A stretch of 64,000 nucleotides of DNA from Icerya purchasi (GCA_039619475.1 CM077115.1:32377083-32441082); one strand, 5' to 3'; shown: positions 34,516 to 48,656, counted from the stretch's first letter. Notes: a model not told the origin generated them from the letters alone. Made by a program: numbers and translations.

Positions 34516-36929
34516 CATTTCATCATAAACAACAGCAATTCAGTTTTATATGATGTACTAACATTAAATAAATTATAATTAAATGTAGTTTTCTTGTTTT
34601 TAGTGATTAACTTGATTACTCTTTTATTTAAAAACTCAATCTGTGAAAAGTGGCATTTAGCGGTTCATACTATTATTCAGAAATTAACGTGTAATATAAT
34701 TATTTTCGTTTAATAATCGACAAAAATTAATTTGAAGCGTAGTTCTCATTACTTTTAGCAAAAATATCAGAAAATCTGGCAAATAATATTATTATAAACC
34801 ATTCTGCTTATTTTAACAATAAGCTGTAAAATTTGTTTAAATAATTATTCTCGAAAATTAATACGTAATGTAAATTCGCATATATCGGATGTTCAGCGAA
34901 TGTTACATCCGAAGTTATTGAAAGAATTTAATATATTTAATTTCATTTTGTTTATGTCTTATTACTGTGTTTATCTCATTACTCGCGTAATGTTCTGCAT
35001 AAGCAAAAATTATGCTACAATAATAATCGAAAATATCTGAATCTGAAAATTATTATTACTAATATTATTATTATTACCGACATTGGAAATCATTGGATTT
35101 AATATTATTTCTATAAATATTATTATTTTCTGAAAAATCACCTTGCACAAACCATAGTTCTTTTGAAGAGAAGGAAGCGGCTGGTTGAAGTCATTAATAT
35201 TCAAAAATGAAATGTCCACCTTGAGGGGTTTGGGATTATTAGAGGAGATCGCGAGTCGGTCTTCTTTAAATGCATTCATTTAGGCGGAACGAAAAAGTAA
35301 AAAAATAAAAAAAAATAAAAAAAAAGATGCAACGAAAAACTCAAAAAATTGTACGAAATAATTAGCAAATGAAAATAAATTAAAGCATCAATTGGTGTAA
35401 TTCGAAAAAGAGAAATAATATATAAGAAGATCTTATCTTATTGTTTCTTCTACATGTACAACTGCCGATAATAAAAACTATTTCAAATGATTTTACAATA
35501 AGAAAGACGATCGCAATAAAATATTGATCGCAAGAACAATAAGTACGCACGTTACCGCATGAACTGGAGTCAGAGGAAAGAAGTTATATTTTAATCATTT
35601 CAAATTATAAGTTCAAACATAAAAGTTTGCTAGGAAAAAGTCGATTGTATGAACTTCAAAATGCATTATAAATATTAAATGGGATTTAATAGGTCCAGTC
35701 AAAATCCGAATAAATTAGGAAAAATAAATAAAAAGATGCAATGAAAACTAGATTTATCATTACAGGCAGAATAATAAAGGTTACCGAAGTATGTGCGTGT
35801 TTTTGTTGTTTTTTTTGTTATTAAAAGTAGTTTATCCGGTAAGATAATAGAAATAAAAGGCAGTTTAGAAATTAAATTAAATAATTCAATAAACGAAAAA
35901 AAAAAAAAAAAAAAAGAAAAAAAAAGAAAAATATCTATAAATCTAGTAGTAAATGCTGTGTGTAGCTTCTGCGAATGCAGCAGGAAATACAGACTAAACG
36001 ATTTCTTTTTAATTGACGAAAAGTACAGCGGAGAAAAGGGTCCTTTTGACAGTAGAAAATCTAAAATTCGCTTCGACAGCACATTTAAATCAAATGTAGA
36101 TGACTTTTTTGTCTCAGATCAATAAAGGCTAGAGACAAATTATATAATTTAAGATCGACGTGTTTTTTTAAATAGACAGCAGAACATGGCCGTCGACATA
36201 TGAAATCGATCGTATAATGTAAATGATATAGGAATTGTTAAAAAGCTAAATTTCTTGTCATTCTATTATTCTTTTCTTCTTCCGAAGTGTAATTTTAAGC
36301 TAATCCGATCTTCTTATCCATTCATAATTTCCTTTAGATTCCCCATCTAATTATTTCTTTTTCTCCCCTTATTTTATCGCAATTTTTTTTATTTTTTCTT
36401 TACTATTCTCTTGCCAATGCCTCCTCTAATTTAATCCGATCGACTATTTAAGACCATCCGTATTTTATCCGAATTTTCTAAGCTTTTTTCCCTGCGTCGT
36501 GCTATTTTCCTCCATTCCTTTTTTATTTCACAACTTCTTCGCAGTTTGCCTGATAAGTAATCGCCTCAAGTGGACAAGTCCAAATAACAAAAGTGAAACG
36601 AATTCAACCGAATAATGCGATTTTGTCAACAATTAATAGTATTTATCGTTTCTGTGATTCAAATTGTTTAAATTTTGTAGTCGACCTTTTAAATTGGTAC
36701 TCGAACATTCATCATTAACGACACAATTACGTCGAATGACAAATACTAGATACGTTAGCCCAAGAAATGGAAAGAAGGAAAGAATATATTCCTGATAGAG
36801 AATAAAAATAATTCGAGGGATAACAAAAATAGAACGAAAATAAGAAGCATACAGAATTTTTAGTAGAGAAGAGTAGAAGAACGATTATTTGGAAGAAAAA
36901 AAACAAAAAAAAAAAACAGTTAAAATATT
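34516..36929. other. AT-rich spacer, possible I-like tail
   Basis: Mostly AT-rich without motifs. The open frames at 35,699-36,125 on both strands are driven by poly-A/T and not recognised. A pyrimidine-rich plus-strand stretch (about 36,250-36,600) ends in caagtggacaagtccaaata, close to the 3'-terminal motif of the I-like family, and may be one more decayed tail. Confidence 0.4.
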
Positions 36930-37435
36930 TAAACAGAACGTAATATCAAAATTACAAATGTATATGGAAGGAAGATGAAAAGGTCAAAATGTGGAGTAGA
37001 AGCAGATGAAAACCGAAAAAATGAAGCAGGAATATGATTAAACCAAAAGCGACAAAGGCCAAGTATCCAGAAAACCGTGAACGGGGAGAAAGTGGTGGCT
37101 GAATAATCAGGTAAAATGAGGCAGAATTTAACAAAAAAATAAAGAAGAATTAGAGCCGAGCCATAATTTGAAATGAGCGACGGAAGAAAGATAGGCAATA
37201 TTACAAAACTGTCGAAATGGAAGAACCGGCTAAGGAATATCTCGTTACCCTCGATATCTAAGCGACCAGGAATCCACATAAGATCGATTACGATCAAGTG
37301 AAGAAGGAAAATATAATGGATGAGGGAACGTATGCGAAGTATTACGTAATCGGGAAAGCGAGCAGGAAGGTTAGATGTGATAGCTTGTAAAGCACTTTTA
37401 GAATTCGAGATTACGTATGGTCGTCCAGCCTTTTT
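36930..37435 (-). pseudogene. I-like LINE RNase H fragment
   Basis: On the minus strand VISNSKSALQAITSNLPA (the catalytic Asp position now reads Asn) is followed by LIVIDLMWIPGRLDIEGNEI, the W-I-P-G-H block with His changed to Arg, and further C-terminal sequence up to about 36,930. It resembles the fragments at 31.8-32.5 kb and 57.5-58.1 kb. Loss of these RNase H residues, together with the missing RT, shows it is dead. Confidence 0.65.
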
Positions 37436-37784
37436 TTTTTAGCTAGCTATTATGTTACGCCCACGGGTAGCGAGACTACTACAACAATACCTAACGAAGG
37501 GTCAACCAACGTAATCAATGAAGCCTGTTTCCAGACATAAAAACATGACCACATTTATGCTATTCGGCTTTTATTGCTTTAAGGGAGCAGTTATTTAAAA
37601 AATATATGACTTATAATTTTACCACATCTCGACGAGAAGACTTTATTATTGTTATTAGTAACTTTTATGCTCTTAAATTTTTTCTTCTAGCTGTATTCGA
37701 TTAATAGGCTTTCAGACTGTAGGAGCATGGTTTTCTCTTAAATGTATAACATTCGATGATTACCCACTAATGTAAACATTTTCA

Positions 37785-38480
37785 CTTTTGTAGATGACAT
37801 TGCAATAGAGTAGTAGCCGATAAGAATGAAAATGTATTGGAAAATACGTTTTACCAGGTTTATACAGAAATCGCGAAATGGTTAGAAAAATTTAATTTAA
37901 ATATTAACGAATCTAAGTCAACTTACACGTTGTTTAACAAAAACTTTTCAAAACATAAAACTTTAAAATTTGCTCTAATACGGATTAAATATTGGTATGG
38001 TTAGTCAAACCAAATACTCGAGTATAGTAATAGATGATAACTTAAAATTTTATAATCATTTTTACTGTATCACTAAAAAAATAAATACATTTTTAATTGT
38101 ATTTAATAAATTATATTAATGACCGATTAAATTACGAGAAGGGAATAATAACATTATATAGAATCGTAATATTGCCTAACATACTTTTTATGGTAGTATA
38201 ATAGATATTTTAAAAAATTAAGAGATTTCAAAATATATTAAAAAGTTTTCAGAGAACTATTGCAATGAAAATGATTAAAGCTTATATGGCAAGCACACTG
38301 TCATTGCAGATATTAAACCATTAATTTACGAAATACAGAAACATATTAACATATTTTTAACAAAAAATAATATTAAAAATCAAGAAATTCCATAATAACG
38401 TACAGTATCTTCGACCTTACTTCATACACGAACAAACCTCGATAACGCTTAAACAGTGTTTAAACACTTATATATAAGAG
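37785..38480 (+). pseudogene. CR1-like RT relic (palm end, thumb, C-terminus)
   Basis: Reading on the plus strand, NIFTFVDDIAI is the RT catalytic box (F-V-D-D for F-A-D-D). ENVLENTFYQVYTEIAKWLE then KFNLNINESKSTYTLF matches the post-catalytic thumb region (W...N.L.LN..KT...F). Further on, KINTFLIVFNKLY and LYRIVILPNILF correspond to the downstream domain. Several stops and shifts occur. The pattern fits CR1-type LINEs and could be related to the fragment at 33.8-34.4 kb, but family assignment is uncertain. Confidence 0.55.
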
Positions 38481-40179
38481 ATAAGTATTATAATAATAAA
38501 TTTCAGGTAAAAGAAATTTTCCAACCATAGATGATAGACTATATAATGAACGTTTTCACGTCAAATTCGTTTTAATGTTTACATAAACATAAAATTGCAC
38601 ACTCAAATAACTGTGTAATTTGTAATTCTTTATTGATAATATTAAGCATATCCTCTTTCCAGCTGTTAATAATACAGACTTTAGCAATATTAGCCCTGTG
38701 ATCAATTACTAAGCTAGTTAAAATATGTTCAGTAGTTTTACAATGGCCGAAATAAATCAAATCACCGTAAAATACCTGTATTAATATTAAATTTATACTA
38801 ATTATTATTGACATTGTAAAACAGTCTGTCAGGGTTCCATAAACTTAAATGGACGGGCTCAGGACAGACCTGTTATTTATATAAATTATTGGTATAAATT
38901 TTCTAAACATATCTACCCCGTCGTATTATGAATTGGGGACCTAAAGAAAAAAAAAAAAAAAGAAAAAGCTAAACTGCATTCTGTTAATTGTCTTCGATCC
39001 AGCAGGAGGAAAGTCAGTATTTAATATTAATTTCTTTCGTTGTTGGTTTTTTTTGTGTTATTCTTATTTGCATTGGCATTAATGGCAGTTGTTGATCGCT
39101 AGGAAGAGGAAAAAACGGGATTTTCGACCGTGTAAAAAAAAAAAGAAAAACAAAAGAATTTTTGAAAACAGTGAACTAAATTGCAATATATTGTGCGGAA
39201 CTATACAGGTGTAAATTTCTCAGAAGTACAAGTTGCGCTGCAATTAAATAACCAAATTCATTTGTCAGAGTCTCGAAAAGATTAATATTTTTCGATAAGC
39301 AACTTTTCGATAAGTTTTTAAATGAAATTTAAATAATTCGCGATTGAAGAGAAATTTGGTTTTTAAAAGTATTAAGAAATCGTTTAATGCGATCGAAGTA
39401 TTTGAAGCGTAGAGAGAAATGATTTGTTCTACAAAAATAGGTACCCACGGATTCTATCGATAATTTAAAATTAAATGCGAGAAGAAAATAATTTATACGA
39501 AATTTCGAAAAAAGCATCGATGTTCTAATAGTAATTTAAAAATAAAATTTAAGCAAATTTCTCAAAAAGTTCAAATAAGGAAAGTTAATAGATAATGCTC
39601 AATAAAATATCGTTATAGTGACCGAAGAAAATGTCATGTCGGGCCATAATTAAAAATATATTCAAGAAAGGAGCAAATTTTACGCAAACTAAATACGAAT
39701 GTGAATGAAATTGAATTTAAAATTGCGAATTATTTTAATAATCATTTTATTCATATAATTTTAAGTGTAGAAGTTAGTAAATTCAGATTTCATTCGACTG
39801 ATTATGAATATAATATCAAAAAGTTCTTCTGATTTTATTGAATTATTAAAAAGCAAAGTTGGAAGAACTTTAATAATGCCTTATTTTTTTTTTTTTTTGG
39901 TCTTGATGGTTTACTATTTTCATTAATAAAAAATAAAATCTTTTCTTTTCTCCGTTAAACTATCAAATTGTCTAATAAATCGACAGAACGAGGAACATTT
40001 CGCAAAATATTAAGAGTAATCGGATCTATTTATAAATCAGACGATAGGCCTGAGTTTCAAACTATACAGACGGTTTCCTTATCGGTTTTTGCAATGTCCA
40101 GAGCATATTGTGCCTGAAACTATCGGTCTGGATGGAACCATATAGTCCGTACCAGCGTGTGCAAAAACGGAAGTTGCAA
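38481..40179. other. AT-rich spacer, no firm gene
   Basis: A minus-strand frame at 38,572-38,814 contains HCKTTEHILTSLVIDHRANI, faintly like the Cys/His block near the end of LINE RT proteins, but this is too weak to call. The remainder is AT-rich with A/T runs. Confidence 0.4.
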
Positions 40180-41308
40180 GTCAACAACTATTTTCTCCCT
40201 ATTTCCCCGCTCCCAACCTCATTCCCTCCTATCTTCACATTAAGAACCGCTGGCGTTCCTGATAAAATTCCGATCCTATCTCACATAGCTGTACTGGTTT
40301 CTGAGTTTTCCACATTCGTGCTTTTCTATATATTTCTCCGACGATTTCATCAGCATTTTACGGTCAATCAGTATCTCTCTGCTTCCTCTTCGTGCCACTT
40401 ATCGAAAGGTAATTAAATCTGAATTTCTCCATACAATAGAATATCCTCATTTCCTTCCCACTTTTTACCGATATCATCTAAAACTAAAAGGGGTGTAGGC
40501 GGTGCGTCACCCACTCTTCATCGTTTTGAATCCTTTAGGTTCCCTTCGTTTTGCTCTACCTTCGCAGCTAAGTAAGTTTTAATTTTTTTCGTACATTATC
40601 TCTTCTGCTACTAGCGGAATTTCCGATTCGATAAGCGTTCTTCAAGCAATATCTTCCGCTCTTACTCATTCCTCTAATGGTATTATCCTAACAATTCGTT
40701 CCCTTATCACCAACTTACGATCATCTCGCTCTATTCTAATAGAGACTTTCTATGGATTCCCAGTCACTCTCGACATTGACGGCATGACACGGCAGATATT
40801 CTAGCTCGGTTGGCCGCCCTCAATGATCCATTCTCTAGCCTCTTTCCAACTTCCAATTTAGTCCTCCTTTCCTCAATCAACCATTCCACACTTTGGCGAG
40901 ATAACCCCATTCACACTATCTTCTCATACAGCCTGCGCCCAGTTCTCAGTCTTAGTTTCTTTTCATCCCGTTCAATCGTCGTTCAACTGCTTAATTAGAC
41001 TGAGAATTATTCATTCTCTTCTCCCCGCTTCCTGCTTTTTCGTTTTTCTTTGACTGCGCTTCTCCTCTCTTTCCCCTTCACAACTCTGATTCTCCTTTTG
41101 AATGCGACGCATGCCTTCCCCGAATGTTTCGCTCTTATTAGTGAACGTTCCTTTTATATTAAAAAATCTTAGCTGTCTTCCGGTTCCTTACAGTGGTTGC
41201 CTTTATTCTTTCCATTTCCTATCGTCTCAGAATCTATCTTCTTAGTATAATACATTCAAGTGGTTGAGTCAAAGCCAAAAGCAAGCCCCCCACCAAAAAA
41301 AAAAAAAA
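40180..41308 (+). mobile_element. I-like LINE 3' fragment with poly-A
   Basis: Pyrimidine-rich plus-strand fragment. Near 40,500-40,570 it encodes an RNase H start (SFRFPSFCSTF, parallel to the copies at 11.8 kb and 29.7 kb). Near 40,748-40,830 it reads DFLWIPSHSRH (the first part of the W-I-P-S-H block) and DILARLAALNDP. The element ends with a caagtggttgagtcaaagcc-like motif and 14 A's (41,295-41,308), like the other I-like tails. Frameshifts and stops are frequent. The 5' limit is approximate. Confidence 0.68.
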
Positions 41309-44127
41309 TTCTACGAGGAGCAGTTAAAATAAGAAAATATTAAAGTCTTAAGATTAGAATCGATTAAGCCACACCTGAAAAATAATTTAAAAATGAATTT
41401 AAAAACTAACGTGCCATCCTCTCTATACGTACCATTTTAAATTAAATGGTAAATAATAGACAGAGATCGCAAACACTGCAGACATCGGCCACACAAGTTG
41501 CACAAATTAACAACGTGAATAAGCTCTAATTTAATAAAAAATTAAATCATAACAATTTTTGGATAAATTATTCAGCTTCCATTGCAGCAGCAATATGTTG
41601 TTTAACACTGTAAATGAATTAATAATACGCTTAAAAAATAAAAATGTTAAGTTGAATTAGCGAGATCAGTTAGTGAAAAAAAAAAAAAAAAAGAAAAAAT
41701 CACTTTAAGGAAATAACGAAAAATAGAAAAAAATGAAAAATCTAAGAATTCAATGCAAAACCAGATTTTATTTCCGAACCCGATAAAAATCTAGGAAAAA
41801 ATAAAAAGGTTCATACTTTTTACGCCCTCGTTAATAATTATTTAGCATTATTTTAATATTTAACGCTCCAAAATAATAATATGTGCCTAAAAAGCGAGTA
41901 ATAATCCAAATTAGCCGAGTCGACCATTAAAAAAGGAAAAAAGAAAATAAGATCGCAAAAATCAACATAACAACAAAAAATATGTACCAATTCGACTTTT
42001 AAAACAGTGATTTTATTCTCAATACGATAACAGCCTCGGAATTTAAATTTTAAAATGCGCAAGATCACACAGCACGTATTAAAAAATATATGTCCGAGCC
42101 AGCAACAAAATGATCCGGAAAAGCAAAACCGAAAAAGAACACTATTAAAATTGTAAAAGGAATTACGAAGGAATTACGAAGAAATAACATATCGACATAA
42201 GAAGAAAGCAAAAGAGACGCTGCACAAAAAATAAATGAATGAAAAAAGATACGAAATGAAATGTGCGTCAAAAAAAAAAGAAAATATACAAATTACAAAA
42301 TATTTCATAAAACGGTAAAAGAAAAAAAAGAAAAATACACAGAACATCACTCTCGGCGAGAACTAAAGTTAACACACCATTATTCTTAAAAAGGAAAATT
42401 CATAAAATGATTTAAAAAACACCGATCATTTAAAATTGACCGCGACAATTTTAAATATCTCGCAATATTATAAAGATCGCGACTAAATTTATTTGCAAAC
42501 ATAGGCGGAGAAAAATGGGAAAAAAAAGCACACACACGCTTATAGACGAAAATTTAGAGATAACGAAAAATCGAGCAAAAATTAACTATCATACAGCTAA
42601 GTATTGAACGGCGAATATCTTGAGAAAAAAATCTGTGAATAACGGCGTGCCAATAACAATACACGAGAAATGATAGATTAATACAACGAAGATTAAAAGT
42701 TAAACGGATTTTATTTTATCAGCGAAGATTAGCATTTTACTCCGAAAATCCAAAATTTTACATAATCTACTTGCAGCTGAATGTCGCACTGGTTGTAAAT
42801 AACAATGTAAAGTAGCTGCGGATGTCCTCATCGCTAACTACGCATATAAAAATTATCGTTAATAAGGCAGATCGCGCAATCATACCGGGGAAATTTCAGA
42901 GCCCTTGGTACAGCTAGAACAAACGACGATATTCGACAGACCGAAGTAAAACATAAAAATCCGACCAAAATTAATGTTGAATCGATTATCGCCGATAGAT
43001 GGCGAACCGAATCCGTATTAGGGTATATATGTTTAAAATATTGGGGGGGGGGGGGAGCAAGAATTTAGAGACTGAATCATAATCTCAGTCGTCTATTCTC
43101 ACTCGATATCGAGTATGAGATTATCTCCTAATTCATTTAGATCTAATGCTTATCTGTATAACCCAGCTAAATACGAATCAATGATAAAATAATTTCATTG
43201 TAGACTTTGCAATATGCAAATGATGCGAACTTTGAACATGCTGACGACAACCTTTGGAAACAACTCACGAAGACTTTGCAGTCTCCATTATCCATATCAT
43301 AAGAGTAAACGATACATTCAAATAAAATACAGAAAAAACAAGAATGACTTTGAATGCTATAGATTTCACAAATAAGGCGACCAGGTTGTCTCTCTCTCGC
43401 TACGACGCACGCACACCAATCACATCTTATTCACACCACACACACACACACACATATACGTACAATTAATAATCACGAATAGACAAATGTAAAAAAAAGT
43501 ATGTGCGGTATTAATTTAAAGGAACTTGCGTTTTGGTGCGACCTCACCGGACTTTCTACCGTTATAAATCGGTGGTGCGTTGCCCTGGAGCTGGATACTT
43601 GATGGTGTAATATTTTTGTCTCCACTGAAGAGACAATCGGTGTCTTTCGCCGTGATGTACTGATTCGCAATTATCTGCTAGTTGCTTTGTTTTCTTTATT
43701 AGTGACGATTCTGAGTTTTCCATTGTTGTTCGTGAATTCTTAACTTTTAAATAAATATTACATTTAATTTTGCTACACAAAAACACTTTTAAAAAAAAAA
43801 AAGACTGTTCTTCTTCCGTTGACGAAGACCGCTTAACCACAACATGTACGTAATGTAGGCAAAAACGAAGAAGAGACCAGCCCGATCTAAAAGCGATCAG
43901 GGCAGAATTCACTCCACGATAAGTTTTATTACCCCCGCACCACCAATATAAAATCTCTTGACGGACCGATAGTAATCACCGTCTTTTGTCTAAACACGCT
44001 TATTTATCTGTGCTTTACCGTCGTCGAGCCAGAGCACAGCCATTAGCAGTTCGGTTTAGCTTCCCTTATCTAATTATTATTATTATTGTTAAACATGTCT
44101 GCATGAGTACCTGACTGGTTCACGACA
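41309..44127. other. AT-rich spacer, no recognised gene
   Basis: A-rich (41.3-42.7 kb) with many homopolymers, a 13-base G run (43,043-43,055) and a CA repeat (43,433-43,454). Minus-strand frames at 43,473-43,670 and 43,562-43,912 overlap in different frames and show no motif. Confidence 0.5.
43433..43454. repeat. (CA)n microsatellite
   Basis: About eleven CA dinucleotides with one interruption at the left edge. Confidence 0.9.

Positions 44128-44166
<39 letters not shown>
44128..44166. repeat. (TA)n microsatellite
   Basis: AT dinucleotide run with one early interruption (atacat). Confidence 0.95.
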
Positions 44167-44170
<4 letters not shown>

Positions 44171-44379
44171 AAAGTAAAGTCACTCTTTTTGTATCATCGA
44201 TTGTAAAATTAAGCCATAACCCAATGGTACTAGTGAGAGAAGAGTATTTCTTTCCACTATCTTTATTGTTCTCGATAACTTTAAATTAGCGTAATACATA
44301 GAATATGTAAAAACATATGGTCAACAGGCCAATGACCAAAAAATTGACCCATGTCTATATATATATCCATATTTTGTAT

Positions 44380-44827
44380 GTGTAAGAAAAGGGATAAAGA
44401 AAATTTGTCAAAATGTAGAACTTTGGTCTTGATATTATATTCTAGTAAGATTGTGCTATTCATAATACAGGAACGGTTACAGCAATATGTTATCCCTCCA
44501 GTCTCTGAAGAACAAGCAGGATTCATACAAGGTAGAGGAACAAGAGATCAAATCATTATCAGCAGACAAATGATCGAAAAATTTTATGAATATATTATAC
44601 GTGCAATATTCCGTTTTTTTTGGATTACAACAAAGCTTTTGGATCCATCAACTGGAATAAATTGTGGTAAACATTAATAGAGATGGGAGTCTCTAACCAC
44701 TTGATCTATTTAACCAGAAACTTACATATAAAGAACTCTACTTATGTAAGAGTGGAATTAGAATCATCTGATGGGATTCCACGTAGGAAGAGGAGTTCGA
44801 CAGGGATGTGTACTTTCCCCACTGTTA

Positions 44828-44871
<44 letters not shown>

Positions 44872-45360
44872 CGAGCGGATAATAAGAAATATGACCCAAA
44901 ATCAGAATAGAGGTATATCTATTGGCGGAAGGAAAATCACAAATAATTTAAGATACGCTGATGATACAGTGTATTTATTAAATACAAAAAAATAGAAAAA
45001 AGAAATGAAGGAACTATCTTAGGCAGAATGGAAACAATTAGTAGACAAGCAGTGTTATTAAAATTGAATAGATCAAAGCTTTCTTTAATGGTGGTTCATA
45101 GAGCTCGAAAACCCCCAGCAGTTTTTAATTCAATAGCGGGTATAGAACGTAAGGAAATAGTGATATATCTTGGATTACAAGCAAAGGAGGATGTGCCAAG
45201 ATGAAATAGGAAGAAGACTAGAAATGGCCAAAAAGTTCAATATCAAGACTAAGTAAAATATGGAAAGACCAGAATATATCAAAAGGAACCAAAAAGTATG
45301 TAATGAAAACATTCATTTTTCCCCCATTCCGCAACCTACGAATCTGAATCCTAGACGTTA
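44380..45360 (+). pseudogene. RTE-like endonuclease-RT relic, RT domain
   Basis: Plus-strand RT motifs appear in order: CRTLVLILYSSKIVLFIIQE (N-Y-R-T-I block), PVSEEQAGFIQGRGTRDQI, FFLDYNKAFGSINWNKLW with the first catalytic Asp, GRGVRQGCVLSPLLFNIY, and NNLRYADDTVYLL with the catalytic Y-A-D-D. Downstream, EIGRRLEMAKKFNIK and a K-x-F-I-F-P block match the post-RT region of RTE-like proteins. Stops and frameshifts interrupt it (for example after NKLW and after the YADD region). A (TA)n microsatellite is inserted in frame directly after LLFNIY. No element ends were identified. Confidence 0.8.
44831..44870. repeat. (TA)n microsatellite inside RT coding frame
   Basis: Twenty TA dinucleotides lie between the codons for LLFN and SERIIRN. 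Because 40 bp plus flanks keep the frame open as alternating Ile-Tyr, the expansion adds about 12 residues without a shift. The likely seed is the short aatatat of the ancestral N-I-Y-S sequence. Confidence 0.95.
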
Positions 45361-48300
45361 AAAACATTCGCTCAATGTAAAATACATATACTTTCGAAAT
45401 AACAGCCTGTCGAAAAGAATGATGAGAATATCGTGGAATGCATTTTGAACGAACGATTGTATCCTGCAGGAACTAAATATTACATCTCACCGATGATTAG
45501 TAATGACAAGGCAGTGCTTTAAATTTTTCGACCATATCATCAGACGAAATGATGCATAGAGAAGCAAATCATTCGAGGAAAAAAGAAAAAGGGAGCAGTA
45601 GCAGAGGAAATCCTTCTACATGGTTCCACTAACTTCATCAAACAATTAACAAAATTGCAGATACCGGAAATTATGCATAAGACCGAAGATCGCTCGGCGT
45701 GGAGAAAAATAACGAACCAATTCTGCGACTGCATATTATTAAGTCACCACATCTGAAATAAGATTAACGCATATTATGATGTTTAAAATTAGACGAACAT
45801 CAGGGAGCAATAACTTGAGTCCTGTGAGCAAGATAATTTTCCTACAAATATCAGCAGGTAGACGAGCACCTTAACTAGACTATCGCGTTGCCTAATAAAA
45901 TTAAGAACACAAAAAGATTCACAGTTACAGTAAATTTTCTTCACATTACTAAAATGAATCATAAATATTCGTTATTTTTTTTTTTTTTTTTTTTTTTTTG
46001 GGCCCAGATAGTTTATTTGTCGGAATAAACTTGGACGATTTTCTTTTTTTTTTTTTTTTTCTTTTTAGCCATTTTCTTCTTCTGTTGAATTGTTACCAAC
46101 GAGCATTATCACAAACCATGTGTCATTTAGATCAATGTTAAATAAAACGTTATATATCGTTTCAGTTTCATTTTAGATTCTCAGCAGAAATGCCAAATGA
46201 AACTTTACCGTTCACCGGCGGACTATCCACCGAACCGTTACTCGTATAAAGATTATTTTTAATTTCTATTTAACATTATTGTGATTTTTAAGAACGTATT
46301 CAACAATTCCCTACACCGATATTTCTTGATAAGCAACCGCTCCGAAGACAACGATAATATACGCGAAATATATTATTTACAATTTATTTCTTTTAATTGC
46401 GCCATGCAATGTGATTATTGCAATACACCGTACAAAGATTAACCATATCCTTCTTATGCCGCCTTTAAGATGAGCATTTCGTAAAGAGTGGAGTTATTCG
46501 AATATCGCGAACTGATCGTACTACTGGCCGCTGAGAAGTCGTTTTTAATATGTGGGGTATTTTAAATTTCGTTTAAAATTTTGTTCCATTCAGATAAAAC
46601 CGCTTCTTAGTTTAATATTCCGGCCACGTTGCTGCTATAAGAGAAACACGAGTGGCGCTCACGAACCACCAGCAGTAACCGCAGAAATGTGTACAACAAC
46701 ACGAAATAACCCGAAGCCAATAAAATCAACTGCCTACTTAATGTGTACTCTAACGAGCGAACTGCTGGCGCGTGTTGAACCTCATTAAACAAAATGCGAT
46801 AATAATTGTTAATTGAAGTAGAGTTGTTTGAACGTGAGATCGAGATTACACGCGATAGACTGCCGATAAAGCCTAAAAAAGAAAAAAAGGAATTATAGAA
46901 AAACGGTTTTAACAGCGGCAAAAAGCCAAAAAAAAAAAAAAATGAATAGAAAAAAAAAGACAAAATGAAGCGAAAAATGTATAAAAAAATAACACGAATA
47001 TGCAAATTAGACCCAACAAGGTCGACTTTAGGCCACCGCCGATTTTCCGGAGTAACGAACGTGTATTACGGTTGCAAAAAGTGCTCCGGGCAAACGAAGT
47101 TTCCGCTTTGCTAGGAACAGTCTCGACAGCGACAGCCGGGTAATAATAAACAATTCGCTTTTCCGCTTTTTCCTTTTGGTGCGCATTTTTTTGTTTGGGG
47201 GGGGGCGTCCGTTTCGGATTCTTTTTTTTCTTTTTTTTCTTTTTTTTTTTTTTTTTTTTGAATTTGGCAAAGGGCGATTTTGTCAACTTTAAATTGATCA
47301 TCACTCTTTCCGGTCAATGCGATCCGGCAATTACGATTAAAATATTCGATAAAAACTTGCCCGACTAATTCTTTTCGCTGGCACCTTCTTTGTAACTGTA
47401 TACTTACCCTGCTAACTGCTCGGCCGCAAAGTGCGAAACTTTTCCCTCCAAAGCGACCAATCACCGGCGACCGTTAAACTTTTCTACTAGTTATTACGTA
47501 CTTTTTCACTCTCATTATGTATTCTGTAATACTTCCATCCAGTACGCTCATAATAATATGCTGCCCGCTGATTACTCTCTCGGAGAAAAGGTAGTGAGGA
47601 GGGATCAACTGATGAACGGAATGCAATTTTAATATATATATATTTAGCGCTTGGAACAATAGTCTGTAATCCTTTTAACGCTTAGGTCGGGGACAAAGTG
47701 TAGAATTTAACTTTGACTTAATATGACAAAGTTAGCGGTTCGCTAAAAGTTCATTAGAGAAATTAGTTCAATTTTCAACTAATTCAAACGAAATCGCGTT
47801 AGGGTTAAGTGATTAAATTTAACTTGTCCAACTTCTATTGCAGACAATTATTCTCGGTTAACGCAGCTTTTTCTACACTATCCATCTGGAAATTACCACA
47901 TCAGCGAAAAATTTAAACTTTTATCTCCCTGACGAGCACCGCTCCCCGCCCTCCGCCCCGACTTGCATTTAATGAAAAGTTCCGGGAAAATGTTACGTGT
48001 TTTTTTATCAAATTAAAATTGCACCTGCATGCTTTGACTGCTTACGACATTTTCACATGTTACGCGCAGATAATGAAATCGCACAATTAACGAAATGAAC
48101 GAAAACTTACACCTTTCACGAATTGCATAACAGCACTGTAGAATCCGTGAAACGTGGCTGGATTTTAAACAGTTCAGGAAATTACGGTGTTTGCTCGTTT
48201 CATAAATTGTACACGCGCTGGTATTTTACAGAAAATTTGCTTTTGAATCCGGAAATCTTTAAAAATTTCACGAACTGGCCATTTCAAGAATAGTTTTTGG

Positions 48301-48656
48301 ATCAAAAATTTTTCAGCGTATGACAAAACAGTTTTTCACTTATTCGCCTACTCATTCCGATTGTTATTGATATCCACCGCTGATGTGCTGTATAGTATGT
48401 CTCATCTTAATGGATAAACGGTATAAGTACAAATCAATTAATTTTACATTTGAATTTACCCTTAATTACACGAACAATGCAATCAGCAAAAAACCATTAT
48501 GCGCATTTCATGATTTGTACGACAGTTTTATACAGATTATAGCGCGTGCAATTTTTTCTTCATCTTCGAACCGTGCGATTTCATTACCTAGATGTATAAC
48601 ATTCTTCTGCGTCGGTCATTGCCCCAGTGGACTATCGTGACTACCTACTTGTACAC
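45361..48656. other. AT-rich spacer, no recognised gene
   Basis: Long poly-T/A tracts (45,966-46,000; 46,044-46,060; 47,221-47,259) dominate. The frames around 46.6-47.5 kb on the minus strand are Lys- or Phe-rich products of those tracts. No transposon end or coding motif noticed. Confidence 0.5.

Noticed and set aside
38572..38814. Minus-strand frame with HCKTTEHILTS, like a LINE C-terminal Cys/His block
   Set aside because: A single short motif without RT or RNase H context on that strand; could be chance.
46607..47464. Minus-strand Lys- and Phe-rich frames of 117-132 codons
   Set aside because: Driven by poly-A/T tracts; several overlapping frames are equally open and none has a motif.
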